DNA of 64,000 nucleotides from Sycobia sp. Sy_11 (lineage: Eukaryota > Arthropoda > Insecta > Hymenoptera > Epichrysomallidae): positions 1,168,501-1,232,500 of the forward strand of contig JACCIC010000030.1 in NCBI GenBank assembly GCA_018907035.1. Reading direction: 5' to 3'. A model generated the notes under the pieces. It saw only the letters and a program-made list of their open reading frames with translations, was not told the DNA's origin and made no database searches. This document shows, in pieces, positions 45,083 to 58,246 of this stretch (within the stretch, counting starts at the first letter, position 1; every line of letters starts with the position of its first letter). A program made the translations under genes and the position numbers.

Positions 45083-46305
45083 CTCTCTATCTATCTCTCT
45101 CATCCCTGACATAAATTTGTCATTTTGACAGGTAAACGATTTTGGGATCCCTTGTTGCTTCCTCTACCTATCTATCACTTAAAAATCAGATATTAGGCTA
45201 ATAAGGTTGAAATCAGGTTTTGAATTACTAACTTTGATGTTTGAAATTAAGAAATGGAAATATATCTAAGCAGTTTGTTAGTGTAAAAAATCATTATTAT
45301 AGTACCATAAGACTCATGAAAAGTTACTGTGCTTAATCAAAATTGTGCCAAAATAACATTTATATAACCTACTAACTATGTAAAAATAACCTTTTTATAG
45401 GCGAAAAACATCAATTTGAACACGATGCCATAAAAAATAACTAGTTAAATGTCAAATTAGCCGCTAAAAGGGGATTTTCAGAAAACAATAAGGGTTCAAA
45501 TCTTAAAATTAACATAGGCCTCAAAAATAGCATCTCTACCGAATAGATTATACAAAGATTAAATTTTTTTTTAAATTTTAATCTCAGTTTAAAATAAATT
45601 AATAAAAAAAGTTGAAAATTCTTTCTATTTTGTGTTTCCAACGAAAATGCTTTCGGATAAGTAATACAAAATTTTAACAATTTCTTGAATATACACATCA
45701 TATGAGAACGTGTAAAGTTCAATCTTCCGTATTTTAATATTTAAAATACTCTCACCTATAATATCCAAATTCTATTTATATAATTAAATAGATGTGTTAA
45801 TGTGTCAATTATTTATTAAACAGTTAGAACCGAGCGAAACCTCCAACGATATACTTGTCCCAATTATAATATACTTGCAATCTATAAATAACGACAGTTT
45901 GCCAAAGAATAAGCATAAAATTGAAGCTATACAGGTAATACGTGCATATATGACTGGACAGGAACAGTATACGCGGCGCATAAACTCTGGGGAGAGAGGA
46001 AAAAAAACGTCAATAGGGCAACTGTTACGAGACAAGTCCGCCGTTCGTTAAAGTGTTTTATAATCCAGACGCGCGCTGTTTATATATTTTCAAATTCGAC
46101 GTTTACGCGCGCCGACACAAATAAATAAATTAAGACGGGATTGCGACACGAAATCGCGCCAATTCGATAATTCTCCCCGCGTTCCGCTCCCAATGTCTCA
46201 TTTTCTATACTCTAAGTTGTAAGTTTTATCGTTTCTACCTCCATAATATAATAAAGTAATATATGCACTCTGTACCAGACTAATGTATATATCTCGTGCA
46301 CATAA

Positions 46306-46307
<2 letters not shown>
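45080..46307. other. Non-coding sequence
   Basis: No gene recognised. Short open frames at 45441-45722 (-) and 45794-46051 (+) lack any domain. Confidence 0.4.

Positions 46308-46351
<44 letters not shown>
46308..46351. repeat. (TA)n microsatellite
   Basis: About 22 TA units. Confidence 0.97.
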
Positions 46352-46354
<3 letters not shown>

Positions 46355-46603
46355 ATGTGAAATGGAATTAAGTTTATGAGTTTTTCATGAAATTTATTGA
46401 AGCGAAAACGCCCACATTTGCTATCTCCCGAATTTATTGCGTTTCTATCGTTCTACCAAGAAAGGTAGAAAAAAAACAACAAAAATACTAAATGGAAGCA
46501 CGTGTATCTGATTAGATATTTATATGCACCTTGGTACGAGACAAATCACAGAAGATACAGGGACGAAAAGGAACAACGCCTTTCTCTTTCTCTCTCTCTG
46601 TAT

Positions 46604-46606
<3 letters not shown>

Positions 46607-46661
<55 letters not shown>
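46607..46661. repeat. (TA)n microsatellite
   Basis: About 27 TA units, preceded by a short CT run. Confidence 0.97.
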
Positions 46662-46663
<2 letters not shown>

Positions 46664-46777
46664 CTTCAAGTATGCGCATTTATTTCAATAGAGGCTTTTT
46701 GAATATTGTGAATAAATAAATAGTTTGTAAATTCAGCATTTATGAAATTCGCCTTCTCCTGTATATTACACATTTGG

Positions 46778-46778
<1 letters not shown>

Positions 46779-46822
<44 letters not shown>
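46779..46822. repeat. (TA)n microsatellite
   Basis: About 22 TA units. Confidence 0.97.
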
Positions 46823-46825
<3 letters not shown>

Positions 46826-46989
46826 GGCGCCCTGCATAATATATACATAAAGAATTCACAAAAATTTTTTTGTCTTCTATTTTGATGTGAATATTCAAAC
46901 GTCACAGTCATATAATACGTCTGGGTTGCGTATAAAATAGTTGTAAAATTATCGAAGCATGAAGCATGTATATTGTATTTTTGAGCAAA

Positions 46990-47023
46990 TGTGTGTGTGT
47001 GTGTGTGTGTGCGTGTGTGTGTA
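46990..47023. repeat. (GT)n microsatellite
   Basis: About 16 GT units with one GC interruption. Confidence 0.95.
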
Positions 47024-47287
47024 GACACCGTCGCACAATCTTGTTATTTATAATAACGGTAATCTCCTGTGTGTATATGTGTATATACAACATACAGACA
47101 CACACACGCGCACAGCTTTGTACTTTGATATCACGAGAGAAAGTACAAAAAAGGCACGAAGGGATCGAATTCGCCCAGTCCTCTAACGGTTTCCAAGCTC
47201 GGACCGCAAAATTCTTGCGGATATGGGCGCTCCTGAACGACCAATCGGCCACAGTTACTAGAGCGAGAGAGCGTCAGACTGAAGGCA

Positions 47288-47290
<3 letters not shown>

Positions 47291-47326
<36 letters not shown>
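47291..47326. repeat. (GA)n microsatellite
   Basis: About 18 GA units. Confidence 0.96.
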
Positions 47327-47330
<4 letters not shown>

Positions 47331-47699
47331 GCGTCATAAGGAGGGCCGCGGAAAGGGTTACGCAGTTCCTCTCTTGATGATACGCACACGCGTGCGCGCG
47401 TGACACAGCCGCACCGAGGATGCGCTACCGCTTTCGCGCATCGATGCAGCATCAGCCCGCGCGCTACACGCCGCGTTTTAATACAGAGGCGGCTTTCATC
47501 TCCAGTCGGCTGTGTATATGCCGCGCGTGCTGCCCGATGCTGCCTTCCGTGGCGGCGGCGGCGGCGGCCACCGCGTAACGGGTCAGAGGTTTATCTGCCG
47601 GGTGCGGTCAGCGGTCCTTCACAATGGGCTCCGCTGTGCGGAGACGCGTTTGTATATTATGGCTTATGTGTGTGCCGCGCGGGCCTTCGCGAAAGAGGG

Positions 47700-47702
<3 letters not shown>
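47327..47702. other. CpG-rich patch, no gene called
   Basis: Strongly CpG-rich with a short (GGC)n run near 47550. Long open frames exist on both strands because stops are rare at this composition. None shows a domain. Confidence 0.35.

Positions 47703-47703
<1 letters not shown>

Positions 47704-47759
<56 letters not shown>
47704..47759. repeat. (GA)n microsatellite
   Basis: About 28 GA units inside the CpG-rich patch. Confidence 0.97.
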
Positions 47760-47762
<3 letters not shown>

Positions 47763-47881
47763 CCGCGGATTCGATCCTGCGATTCCTGTTTTACGCAGCC
47801 GCCCGGCGGCTTTATTACACACGCACATACGTATATACCTACGTGTACGTACCCACGCACACACTCGCGCACGTATACTCA

Positions 47882-47884
<3 letters not shown>

Positions 47885-47940
<56 letters not shown>
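47885..47940. repeat. (TA)n microsatellite
   Basis: About 27 TA units. Confidence 0.97.
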
Positions 47941-47941
<1 letters not shown>

Positions 47942-49599
47942 TATCCCGCGAAGGGATCTTCTGATTTACTGCGCGGTTTTTCGAAAAACGGGATATTCTA
48001 ACGACGTCTGACTTTGTTGATCCACGATTTGTTGCCTATACAAGCACTCGCTACACCAACCCATGGCGTGAACGGTAAAATTATTCGATCTCTTGTTGAA
48101 CTCGAATTGATCATATGGATATTTATATTATTGTCAAGCGTATATCATTCATTGTATTGGAAAAGAAAGCTTAATTTTCTCTAGAGTTGCGCAATTTATT
48201 GCGGTTTTAAAAATATTTGACGATTTACGTACTAGAGAAAAAAAAGGTAATAAGGATACCAATAATTTTAGTGGTAATGTGAAATTATTATAATTTTATT
48301 CTTATCACTATCTTAAATAATTGTATTATAAGTGTCATCGAAGTAAATTGAGAAGAAAAATATTCAATTTGTAAATATGTGAAAAATATCGTCTCATCTA
48401 TGTACAAAGATGCTTATATGGCGATTTTAGGCGGGTTTGCAGGTCCATGTAAAGTCAATGAAGAATTTTCTAATAAATGTTATATTAATTGTAATTATAT
48501 TAATTGTTTTGCAGAGAAAGTATTTTGAAAATAACTTCCCTCTTCATTGGTTAATATATCTTAATAGAAATACGGAATTTTGTTTTGCTCTTTTTAATAT
48601 GAATTTTCATTTGATAATCTTATATAAATATATGCATGTATATTTGACAGAAGCGAGAAAATTAATGATTACACGGCAGCTAATATAAAACGCAAGTCAA
48701 GCTACAGCCGCCTTTCAATCACTTTTCAGGATCATATAATAACCCGTTTGTAATATTCAGTGTACATAGATTGCCAATTACTTACGGAATTTTAAATATT
48801 GATTTATTGTTTCTTATTGCGAGCGGCTCGCTCGGTATAACAGCCGTAAAGTTCGAAATTTATGTATATAAAACCCATTCTTTCGTCGGCTATTATATTT
48901 TTTCGAAAATGTACATTGTGCGAGTCGTTGTCCATTTTCTTCGGCCACGATCGAACTAATTTAAAAGTTAATCGGTATATTTGTGCAGAGGAAAGAAGAA
49001 ATTGTAATTTTTCATTTAATTATATGCAGATTATTTTTATGTTAATTTATGCTGTCCTGATCGGAATATAATTATGTTATTTTATAGTTATGCCAAGCTT
49101 TATTTTAATTAATTATCATCGTGGCCGAGAAATAGCCAGAAGAAAAAGTTATAATATAAATTGCAGCTAAATTCCAAACGATCGACGGCATAAATTTTAA
49201 GCTCGTGAAAAATATGGCCGCATTATATTACAAAATTTTAAATTGTATTACTATATGAATTTCTATTATATTTGTAGTAAAATACGTTAGAATTATCTTC
49301 TATCACCTAATTCTAGAAACTATCATCATCGAGATCGTCATTTTTATATGTAGATATGTATATATGACTATCAAGGATATTATTTTCGGGATTATCTCAT
49401 CTCGATCGTGAAATAATAAATTTTGAATTTTACGGCATTTCGTAACATAATACGATGTTCGTCACAAATTTTCTTATTTTCGGGAGTATTAAAAACGCTT
49501 ATCACCCACGTGCGTTTATAGATAAAACTTTCCTTACGCTATAGTAAATAAGTAAGATAAGATAGAGAAATGATTTAAGAGAAAGAAACCGAAAAAGAC
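47941..49599. other. Non-coding AT-rich sequence
   Basis: Several short open frames without domains. A minus-strand splice-donor-like GTAAGT at about 48781-48786 has no coding exon attached. Confidence 0.4.
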
Positions 49600-49630
<31 letters not shown>

Positions 49631-49636
49631 GAGATA
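49600..49636. repeat. (GA)n microsatellite
   Basis: Interrupted by one gaca and one gata unit. Confidence 0.94.
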
Positions 49637-49889
49637 GAAGGCCCTTATAATATTATAAATCCATACAAACACCTATATATACATCTACATCTACATATAC
49701 ATATATATATAATATAAGAAGAGAGAAAAAGCCAAAAATCTCTTCTTGGTCTTGTTTAATCTAATGCGCCATCGTTAAAGCCTGACCTTTTGGATAAGCT
49801 ATCACTACGAGCATGGCCACGAATCAAGCTCACGATGCATTTATTATTTTAAAATGGATTCGTCAACAAAAATTGTTTTGAAATCGCTG

Positions 49890-49891
<2 letters not shown>

Positions 49892-49942
<51 letters not shown>
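49892..49942. repeat. (TA)n microsatellite
   Basis: About 25 TA units. Confidence 0.97.
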
Positions 49943-49945
<3 letters not shown>

Positions 49946-50099
49946 TATTTTACAAAAGAAATAAAAGAGAATCTTTAATTTCCACGATAATTGACTTATT
50001 ATCATTCTGCAAAACTAATTTACACACACACGCGTACCCTCCCCCCCCCCCTTCCACACACAATTAAAAAAGAGCGTGCTTGTTACGTGGAACACATTC

Positions 50100-50108
<9 letters not shown>

Positions 50109-50158
<50 letters not shown>
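50109..50158. repeat. (TA)n microsatellite
   Basis: About 25 TA units, 60 bp after a run of eleven C. Confidence 0.97.
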
Positions 50159-50165
<7 letters not shown>

Positions 50166-50425
50166 ATATTAAAATAAAAGCTGGTTTCAATTTTTATTAA
50201 TATAGTATAATTAACCGTTAGATGCTAGAATGGCGCAACGACGGTTAATTAATGATAATGCAAATTTATAGTTGAGAATATATATATAGTTTCAATATAG
50301 AAATAGATGACTACTGTACTGCTGTACAATTAATCAAACTCTAACGATTGCCGGGTTCAATTTAACCTGCATCGATTACATCTTGAGCAAGTAATAAATG
50401 GTTTTGTGGTTAAGATGTATGTTGG

Positions 50426-50428
<3 letters not shown>

Positions 50429-50471
<43 letters not shown>
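50429..50471. repeat. (TA)n microsatellite
   Basis: About 21 TA units. Confidence 0.97.
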
Positions 50472-50475
<4 letters not shown>

Positions 50476-50936
50476 ACGAGTGGATTTTTCAATTAGGTAA
50501 TCAGTTTGTACGCGTAAACATTTCGAATAGTATTATTATCAGATTTATACATGCATAATAAAAAACTGTTATATACAATTCGCTCTTATATCTTCTTTAC
50601 GGTCCACGTATATAAATAAATTTACGATAAGTTAACGATAGACGCTACTAGTGACGTATATATATATATAGAAGTATAATACACAACAATTATCAGAAAT
50701 CTGTTGAGTTTGTAAGAGAAACTTTTCAGCGCTATACTCATTCTCCGACTCTAATTTCTAATCCACTTGCTCGTTTATTTATGCGGAAAAAGATCGATGT
50801 ATCGTCAAATTGGCACTTTTAAATTAGCGCGCGCTACATAAAAGCGCGGCGCGCGTGCGCGCGCGAACCGCAAGGAAGTTACGGGCGACGTGAGTTATAT
50901 GTCACGCTTAATTAATAATATACATACGCGCTTCTG

Positions 50937-50937
<1 letters not shown>

Positions 50938-50998
<61 letters not shown>
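50938..50998. repeat. (TA)n microsatellite
   Basis: About 30 TA units, just right of a GC-alternating stretch (50827-50868). Confidence 0.97.
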
Positions 50999-51003
<5 letters not shown>

Positions 51004-51523
51004 GCGTTAGTTATTTACCACCGGGGCTAGGGCCTTTTCCCTGCACCTAAAGTCGGGCCGGATAAAAACAAGGAGCCGTAAGTTATTATTATTAAGAAAC
51101 GTGCACCCGTGCGCCTGAGCAGAAAAAAAATAAAACAAAAACCCTCCGTCCCCCCGTACGGCATGGGGCCCCCTTTTTTCCGATGCTACGCGCCGTATTT
51201 GAAAAGCCTCGCGCGGAAAGGTCGTAAATTCACGAAAGTCGCGCGGCGAGCAGACGGGGCGGTTGTATAGTAATATACTTGGAGCCGCGCGGTACAGCGC
51301 AGCCCGTATATTACGCGTCTGCGCAACCGGTGGGCGGGGGGGGTTAGAATTTGCAGAAAAAATAACGAACTCAAGCAGTCGTCTTAATAATGGATCCGGA
51401 GCCTGTTGTAATGGCGTTGGAAATTTCGCGCATAGACGCGTCCACGCCGAAGGATATACCGTCGGGATCTTAGAGCATTGATACATGGAGGCTGCTTACC
51501 GTGTTAAAACGCCGAGGAACGGT

Positions 51524-51528
<5 letters not shown>
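50999..51528. other. CpG-rich patch, no gene called
   Basis: A 159-codon minus-strand frame (51486-51007) is opposed by plus-strand frames and lacks any recognisable domain or signal peptide. A minus-strand donor-like GTAAGC at about 51500 might mark an untranslated exon. Confidence 0.3.

Positions 51529-51558
<30 letters not shown>
51529..51558. repeat. (GA)n microsatellite
   Basis: About 15 GA units. Confidence 0.95.
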
Positions 51559-51560
<2 letters not shown>

Positions 51561-54500
51561 TTCGAATTCTGGGATTGTTTTGTCCCTCTCGCACAATTAC
51601 TACGATTGATTGAAATTTTCCGGTTAAATCCGTCCACAAAGCGCAAGAAAGTAAAGAAAAAGCAGGAAGCAAACAGAGGGAGCCAAGCAGAAGCTCATAC
51701 TTTCAACCGATCAAAGTAATTGTGCGAGAGAGGCTAAAAAAACCCATAACTCGAACCTCTCTCTCGCATCTTTCATTAGCCTCTCGATTTAACACGCAGC
51801 CGCTATGTATGTATGTTCTAAGGTGGAGATTGGTTTCAGGGAAACGAGAACGATCGGCGAATTTCGACGAGCCAGAGGATTAAGCGGAAATTGATGGGGA
51901 TTCCTCGTGCTGGTATGAAGTTCTGCTCGCGTACAATACTCGGACAGGATTACTCGAGAAGTATGCTTTGTGGGACATTTTTTTTTTTTTTTTGGTTTTT
52001 AAAGGCGATTTACGATGAAATTGGGCGAATCTCAGGTTGGAAAAGCTCGTGTTCGAATGAACTGAAACATTTGAAATGACAAATACGGAAATCAGTCTGG
52101 GTTATGTAGAATTTTTTATTTTTAACACGTACATATTTTTTTCCCAAAAAATCATCATGAATTAATAAATATATATATCCATAATAATTTTTAATATTTA
52201 AACTATTTGAAATTTTAAGAAACTATATTTCTTTCGAGTTAAAAATTAATTTTCCCAGACAAATTCAGGAATTGCAGAGTATTTTTTCGTACATATCAAT
52301 AATAAAACTATAGTAATAAAACAATATTTTTGCAAATAAAAAAAAATTCAAAGAAAATATTAAAAACCCTTTTAATAACAACTTCTTTCCAATATTTTCT
52401 TTCTTCCAATACTTTTTTCCAATATATCGTTTAGACAAGTAACCTTGCACCATTAACTAATACCAGGAAATTCATCGAATCCGAAATGTTTAGTTTTCGG
52501 ATTACCGCTATCTTAGAATGGTATATACTTTTGAATATTACTTTTTTACACGCTAAATCGACATTTCTTCGACCAGGTGACATATCGTTTAGAATATTCT
52601 TTTTTTGAAATATTGTTCTAAGAATTCTTTTTTCGTTCTTATAAAAACTGATGATTTAGAAAAAATTTATAGTTATTACAGAAGAATTCTTTTTTAATTT
52701 CTTAACAACAATTAGCATTATTCTATTAGTTTCAACGAGTAAATGTAAAGAAATTCAATTTTGAAAAACAACTTCTTTTATAATTTTTTAAATTAATTTG
52801 TTACAGACATTCGTCAAAATTCCTCAGATTTTATATTAAAACTCTACTTAATTACAAAAAATTACGAGCGTAGAATTCTCTATAAATTCTGATAAAATGG
52901 ATAATATAGAAGAAAAACCTTGACTTAAAGTTCGTTCCGTTTTATCTGGATTGGTACCTCGGAACTTTTATCAATGATTCGATTCGAAGATTTGTAAGGT
53001 TCGAGAATACAAACTGTTTAAATATACCCAGAACTCCAAACTATTTGTAAAAGCACCGACATTTACAGATTCCAACTGTTTGAGCATGCGAAGGTTCTAA
53101 ATATTCGAACGCGCTTGACAACTCGAGAAGTTTGGACGCCGTTCGAATTGAAAATTTTAATCGGCAGCAAGCCTCTTACGTTCGAACAGCATAATGTTCC
53201 TACATAAATTTATAGTATCTCTATAAAAATAGAAATTTGCTTCTGGTTTTTCCGATTGGCAGTGAAAATGCGTAACGCGCATCTTATATATACCACAAAT
53301 TCGACTCTCTCTCGTTAATCATCAGATCGGTATAGTAGTCACCGCGTACAGAATTCGCGGACGGAGATTCGCGTAGTCTGTATATATATATATGAAGCAG
53401 TCGATTTGACACGAGATCGGATTAGATATATGGAATCGCGAGTGCGCGCGCGCACATGCGCATATGTATTGGGTTGCATAAGACGCGCAAACGAGGAGCA
53501 TAAATAAACGGCGCGACACGATGCATTTCGCATTGAGCGTGAGTGCTTCTGACATATGTACATGTATATATGTATGTATGCATGTATGTATGTTCAAGTA
53601 CTCTCTCGGCATAGCGTAACGTTTAACACTTTTTCCCTTGTGCTTCCTATGCATCCCCGTTAAGAGTATACTATGTATGCAGATTCGTTGTTTTTTGCTT
53701 ATCCCTCGAATCGCGGCGTACGGCGCGCAAACGCAACATGCGCGCGCTGCACGCGCCCGGCTTCGTTAATCTAACGAGCAAAATATATTCCATACATACA
53801 GATGTATGTATATATGATATGGTGTGCGCGTGATCGGTGGTGCTGCCGCTATGGATGTCGTGCTTTCTTCTTCGATTCGATTCTCGCGCGCGTATCTCGT
53901 ATGATATAAATACGCTCGCCAATACATAGGGGGGAGGGGGCAGGGTCGAATAATATGCCCGCGTCTTATTAGTGTGAAGCATGAATTTATTCGCTTACAT
54001 TAACTATGCCGCGAACCGTTATATTGTCATTGCTACACGGCTATTATTATTACTATTATTATTATCATTATAAAACATTTGCTCGGCCGTTGCGGGGTAT
54101 CATCGTTTCGTTTTGCGCGCGCGCGCGCGTGTGTGTGTATAAATGCGCGCGCGCTTATTTCGCGTTCGATTGTGCGTCGCTTGAGTTATCGTCGCTTTCA
54201 AGGAATACACCGATGGGATTTTCTCTAAGCGCTATTCCTTGCGACGATCCCGCAGTATTTATAATTTCAATGGTCCCACACACGCCTCTGCCGGCACGGA
54301 GATGTAAAATTACTTATTTATCGACAGCCGTCATACCTTTTTTTTTTCTTTTTTTGTTTCTTCGTCTTCTTCTTCTTCTTTTCTTTTTTCGAAGCGAAAC
54401 GCGACGCGTCCAACAGTTACACAGATTTTCTATTATTTTCTATGGTGCGCGAGAGCTATTATACGCAACGCGTCGTAAATCCAAGTTTCTATCTATATAT

Positions 54501-55100
54501 AAGAACGTAAACAGCGAGTCTGTATGTGTGTTTGTGTGTAATGCGCGCGGAAAACGTGTGCTGCAATATCTTGGGGCCGCGAACGAGCGATTGAAATTAT
54601 AGATTTTTTTTTAACAAATTGGAAATAAAACCCAGGCTAATTCTATGCGAAATATTAGAAGTTTCAACTAAATATTTGAACTTTCAACTGACGTAATGGC
54701 GTCAGTACAAGTTTTATGCGTTAGTTTTAAAAAAAAATATCGCCGACGTGTATATATGATTATGATTAATAAAAAAATCTTTAAATTTGATCTTTGGAAT
54801 AGGAACTCAATGTTATAAAATTGTGAAAAATTTTGGGCATTATTTTACGAAATTTTATCGCGATGCTGAAAGTATGACCATGTATAAATCACACGAATGT
54901 AAACTTCTTTTAAAGTTTGCAGAAACTTCTGCCCAAAATCGATTTTCAGACCAGCGCCATCAAAGGTCCCTTTAATTCAGTACGGAATAAATTAAGATCC
55001 TCGAGCGTACAAGGTTGTTAAAGAACCCAGCATAAAATGTTTTTATTAGTGTTAAATTTTTCTTTTTTTCTTATTTTTTGACTTTGTTCCTGCTGATTCC
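51559..55100. other. Non-coding sequence
   Basis: AT-rich to 53200, then CpG-rich with alternating GC and GT runs (54117-54142) and a ctt/ttc run near 54360. The 198-codon frame at 54006-54602 includes low-complexity Tyr and Leu/Phe runs and is not credible as a gene. Confidence 0.4.
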
Positions 55101-55101
55101 C

Positions 55102-55544
55102 TTAAGAGGACGTCGAAGGCCTCGCGACGATTCGTTGTAAAGTGGCGTCACCGTATCGCGTCATCGTAGCATAAGCTCTCGTCGTATTTTCCAAGTGTCA
55201 GGCTGAATTTTCGTTTTGAACAAATTAAAGAGATGTTGCATCTCTTGCTTCGATTGTAGCTACCTCGCTTAATGACATTTGAAGGTGATTATTGGTTTAA
55301 AAGGAATAAAGCGAGAAAAACATGCTTCGTTTTATACGACGCTGACTTGTGCGGTTTCGTGTATTTCTTATAGTTGGACGTTGTTTGCCACCTTGCTTTC
55401 TATTTCGCAACTTTCGCCATGAATTTTTGTTTTCCACAAATTGTTACCTTGTATCGCTTTCTGTTTCTCTTGGTGGCAGCTACTTCGCTTAACAGTTCAT
55501 TTTATCATCCATATTATGATCGTTTTTGTTCGACATCTTCTTAA
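55102..55544. mobile_element. TTAA-flanked MITE, copy B
   Basis: TTAA at 55102-55105 and 55541-55544. Inverted ends read gaggacgtcgaag on the left and gaagatgtcgaac from the right. It shares order and sequence of internal blocks with the copy at 26349-26816: tagctacctcgctt, gcgagaaaaacatgcttcg and gttggacgttgtttgccacc. No transposase. Confidence 0.75.
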
Positions 55545-56190
55545 CCTTTCGGAGGGAGAGGATTTTTCTATTTACGACCGTTTAGTTTCAAAATTTATAA
55601 ATCTAACTATAACAGATTGCTAATTTTGTACATCCCAATGAAAAGATAATCGATGAGAAAAACACTTGAGTGCTTTCAAGTTAAGTAGGTTTTCTAAGTT
55701 ATAACTTTATACTTGAGTGAATTTTTAATTGAAATTCCTTTTAAAACAAATTAAAAGCCAAAGAAGTAGAAGTTTTACTCAAAACAGCCCAGGGCACGAA
55801 CAATACAATGACACCCTTTCATGACATATGAATCACACTAAAGGAACATATTTATAGTCAAATTCATCCGGAATTTAAACGCCTCCCTCAATCAAGGACA
55901 ATATCTTAAAAGAACAAAAAAAGACTGTAATTTTTTATCTATACATACTGCGTGGCTGTTGTCGCTTACTATCGTAAGCGCAGAGATGCGATACAATATA
56001 TAACATCAACGAGAAGGAAGCGAGCCGAATATATAATGTACCTTTTGCGGCATTGTTCATTCATCGTCATATTATGCATTAGAAAAGTCGATAAACTGCA
56101 TCCTGATTCGGTATCGGGAAGATTCGTATATAATAATATATACGTTTAAATAAATTTCAATCCAGTCGACAGACAGACCATTAGATATGT
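55545..56190. other. Non-coding sequence
   Basis: Nothing recognisable on either strand. Confidence 0.4.

Positions 56191-56222
<32 letters not shown>
56191..56222. repeat. (GT)n microsatellite
   Basis: About 16 GT units, one interruption. Confidence 0.95.
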
Positions 56223-56225
<3 letters not shown>

Positions 56226-56324
56226 GGATGGGGGGGGGAGAAAAGCTCAATGCCGCTTGAGTTGATATACACTATACTCATCCCGATAAATCTAAACGCA
56301 CAGAGATGGGAGAGGCTATTGATA

Positions 56325-56327
<3 letters not shown>

Positions 56328-56416
<89 letters not shown>
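56328..56416. repeat. Compound (TA)n-(GA)n microsatellite
   Basis: About 24 TA units joined through gata to about 18 GA units. Confidence 0.97.
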
Positions 56417-56418
<2 letters not shown>

Positions 56419-56901
56419 CATGAAGAGGAAGTAAGGGGCGAGAGGGAGCGATACATGGGGGGGAGGGAGAGCGGGTAGCCCGACGAGATTAGGATAAGCG
56501 AGCGGCGCGCACGCGGCCCGAGGATGCTCCGAGCGATGGTGCGCCACGCCGCGCTACATCTCGCGTTTCGGCGAATAATATAAACCTAAATCGAATCTCG
56601 ACTGGGTGCAGTAGCGGGTGCATTTGGGAGAGGGGGGAACTGTTGGAAGCGCGAATTCGCTACTGACTCGTATACGTTGAACATGTTACGCGCTTGTGTG
56701 CTGCACGCGCGCGGCTAATGAGTGGGTGGTCTAGCTGTATAAGCAAAAGAGCGCCTCTTTTGTATAGTACGTATATATATGGACGATTATCTGTCTCTCT
56801 GTCTGCCTGTTCCATGCCTACGTATATACTCACTTATATACGTATATGTATATATGTGTCGTTGTTTCCAGCGCAGAAGCCGATTTTTTGCGCGGCCGAT
56901 T

Positions 56902-56904
<3 letters not shown>
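56417..56904. other. CpG-rich patch
   Basis: Purine-rich then CpG-rich sequence. No exon or signal recognised. Confidence 0.4.

Positions 56905-56973
<69 letters not shown>
56905..56973. repeat. (TA)n microsatellite, longest in window
   Basis: About 34 uninterrupted TA units. Confidence 0.97.
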
Positions 56974-56978
<5 letters not shown>

Positions 56979-57094
56979 CCAAGCGATGTCGCGCGCGTCC
57001 GCGGGACCCATACATCTATGGGTGCATCGATGTAATTGAAAAGCGGTTATACGACCTGTACGCCTCGACCTGCGTCGATGAATAAATTGGGAGT

Positions 57095-57095
<1 letters not shown>

Positions 57096-57131
<36 letters not shown>
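57096..57131. repeat. (GA)n microsatellite
   Basis: About 18 GA units. Confidence 0.96.
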
Positions 57132-57134
<3 letters not shown>

Positions 57135-57626
57135 TGCATAAGGGGGATCGGAAGGAGGGACAAATAAAAAAGAGACTGCACAGCCGATCGTTGGCGGACC
57201 GATTCAGCATTCGCCAGGCCGTGGCGCTCGTCTTGTCCGCGAGATCGCCGATTTATTTATACGAAGACCATTGAATTCGTTGTGTTTTGTTTTTTGCTTT
57301 TTCTTGCGTTTGTTTTTGTCCTCGACCGCGCGCGGCGTAGTCTCGTAGATTATTTTGCGCGCGTTTCTCCTTGACAGTGCCGTCCGACGAGCGTACTTGG
57401 AAAGTCGAATAAGGTGCGGAATCGCGCAAAAACTCGAAAATTTTGACTTTTATATGAGCTCCCAATGCGCCGAATTATAATCACGCAGACTTGTATTATT
57501 TATATAAAATATATATATATAGAAGTTCACATGGGGGAAGGTTGATGTAAATGTTAACGAGATTCGATCGAAGCTTGCATTTGATAATAATTTTGTGTAA
57601 GCTCGCCTTTTTTTGGTATTTTCATG
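57132..57626. other. Non-coding CpG-rich then AT-rich sequence
   Basis: No supported gene. A 70-codon minus frame (57465-57253) is rich in Lys/Gln and unrecognised. Confidence 0.4.
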
Positions 57627-57628
57627 TA

Positions 57629-58246
57629 CAGGGTGTCGCCAAGATGAGGATTCACACCAGCGAATGGGTCACAAGCAGGGAAAGTCGTATAACAAAGGTT
57701 GTTTACAAATGTGGAAAGTTGTAAATAGTTTTTACGTTACGTGTCGATGAGATTGATCGACCAATGAGTGAAGGCCAAATCGGAGCTTCATCGGCGACTT
57801 AGTGCAATCTGAAGAATAATGATAGAGTGCCGACGATAGCCACTGGAACAAGTTCAGTTGTTTATTTGAAGGCAATTTTCGAGGGCGCTCGTAAATGTGC
57901 GACTAATACACAATCAGTAAGATACGTGTATATTTTTTTATGCGTATATATTTTTTCTTAAGAAATTACAATCCACGATATGTATAGTCATAAACAACTA
58001 CTGATCTTTTTCGCGGTCGTCCGGGACGTCCGATTGTTCCTTAGATTACACTGAAAATGACCGCTCGTTTTCTGAATCTCCATACCAGCTCGATCTAGAG
58101 CCGAATTAGCGTTTGCACCATTGAACAAGGAACATTGGTACGTTGTGTCAAAACGTTTTTTACCTTTCTCAAACGCACACAACTTTTACATATCACTCCC
58201 TTATCAATGATCCGCTAGCGTGAACAATTATATTTTGGACACTCTG
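57629..58246. mobile_element. Non-autonomous Tc1/mariner-type element
   Basis: 618 bp flanked by TA (57627-57628 and 58247-58248). Ends cagggtgtc and, from the right, cagagtgtc. The minus strand at 58190-58010 reads as a decayed helix-turn-helix region (QRTNVPCS, then a GRPGRPRKRS AT-hook-like motif), the N-terminus of an IS630/Tc1-type transposase. No catalytic part remains. Confidence 0.65.

Noticed and set aside
47400..48011. 203-codon frame and several overlapping frames
   Set aside because: Built from (GA)n, (TA)n and CpG-rich DNA; Arg-Glu and Tyr-Ile repeats are microsatellite translations.
51007..51486. 159-codon minus-strand frame
   Set aside because: CpG-rich patch, opposed by plus-strand frames, no domain. 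Considered as the missing 5' exon of the kinase but it has no signal peptide and no phase-1 donor joined to it.
54006..54602. 198-codon plus-strand open frame
   Set aside because: Contains simple-repeat-encoded Tyr, Leu and Phe runs and Arg/Ala strings from GC alternation. No protein-like content.
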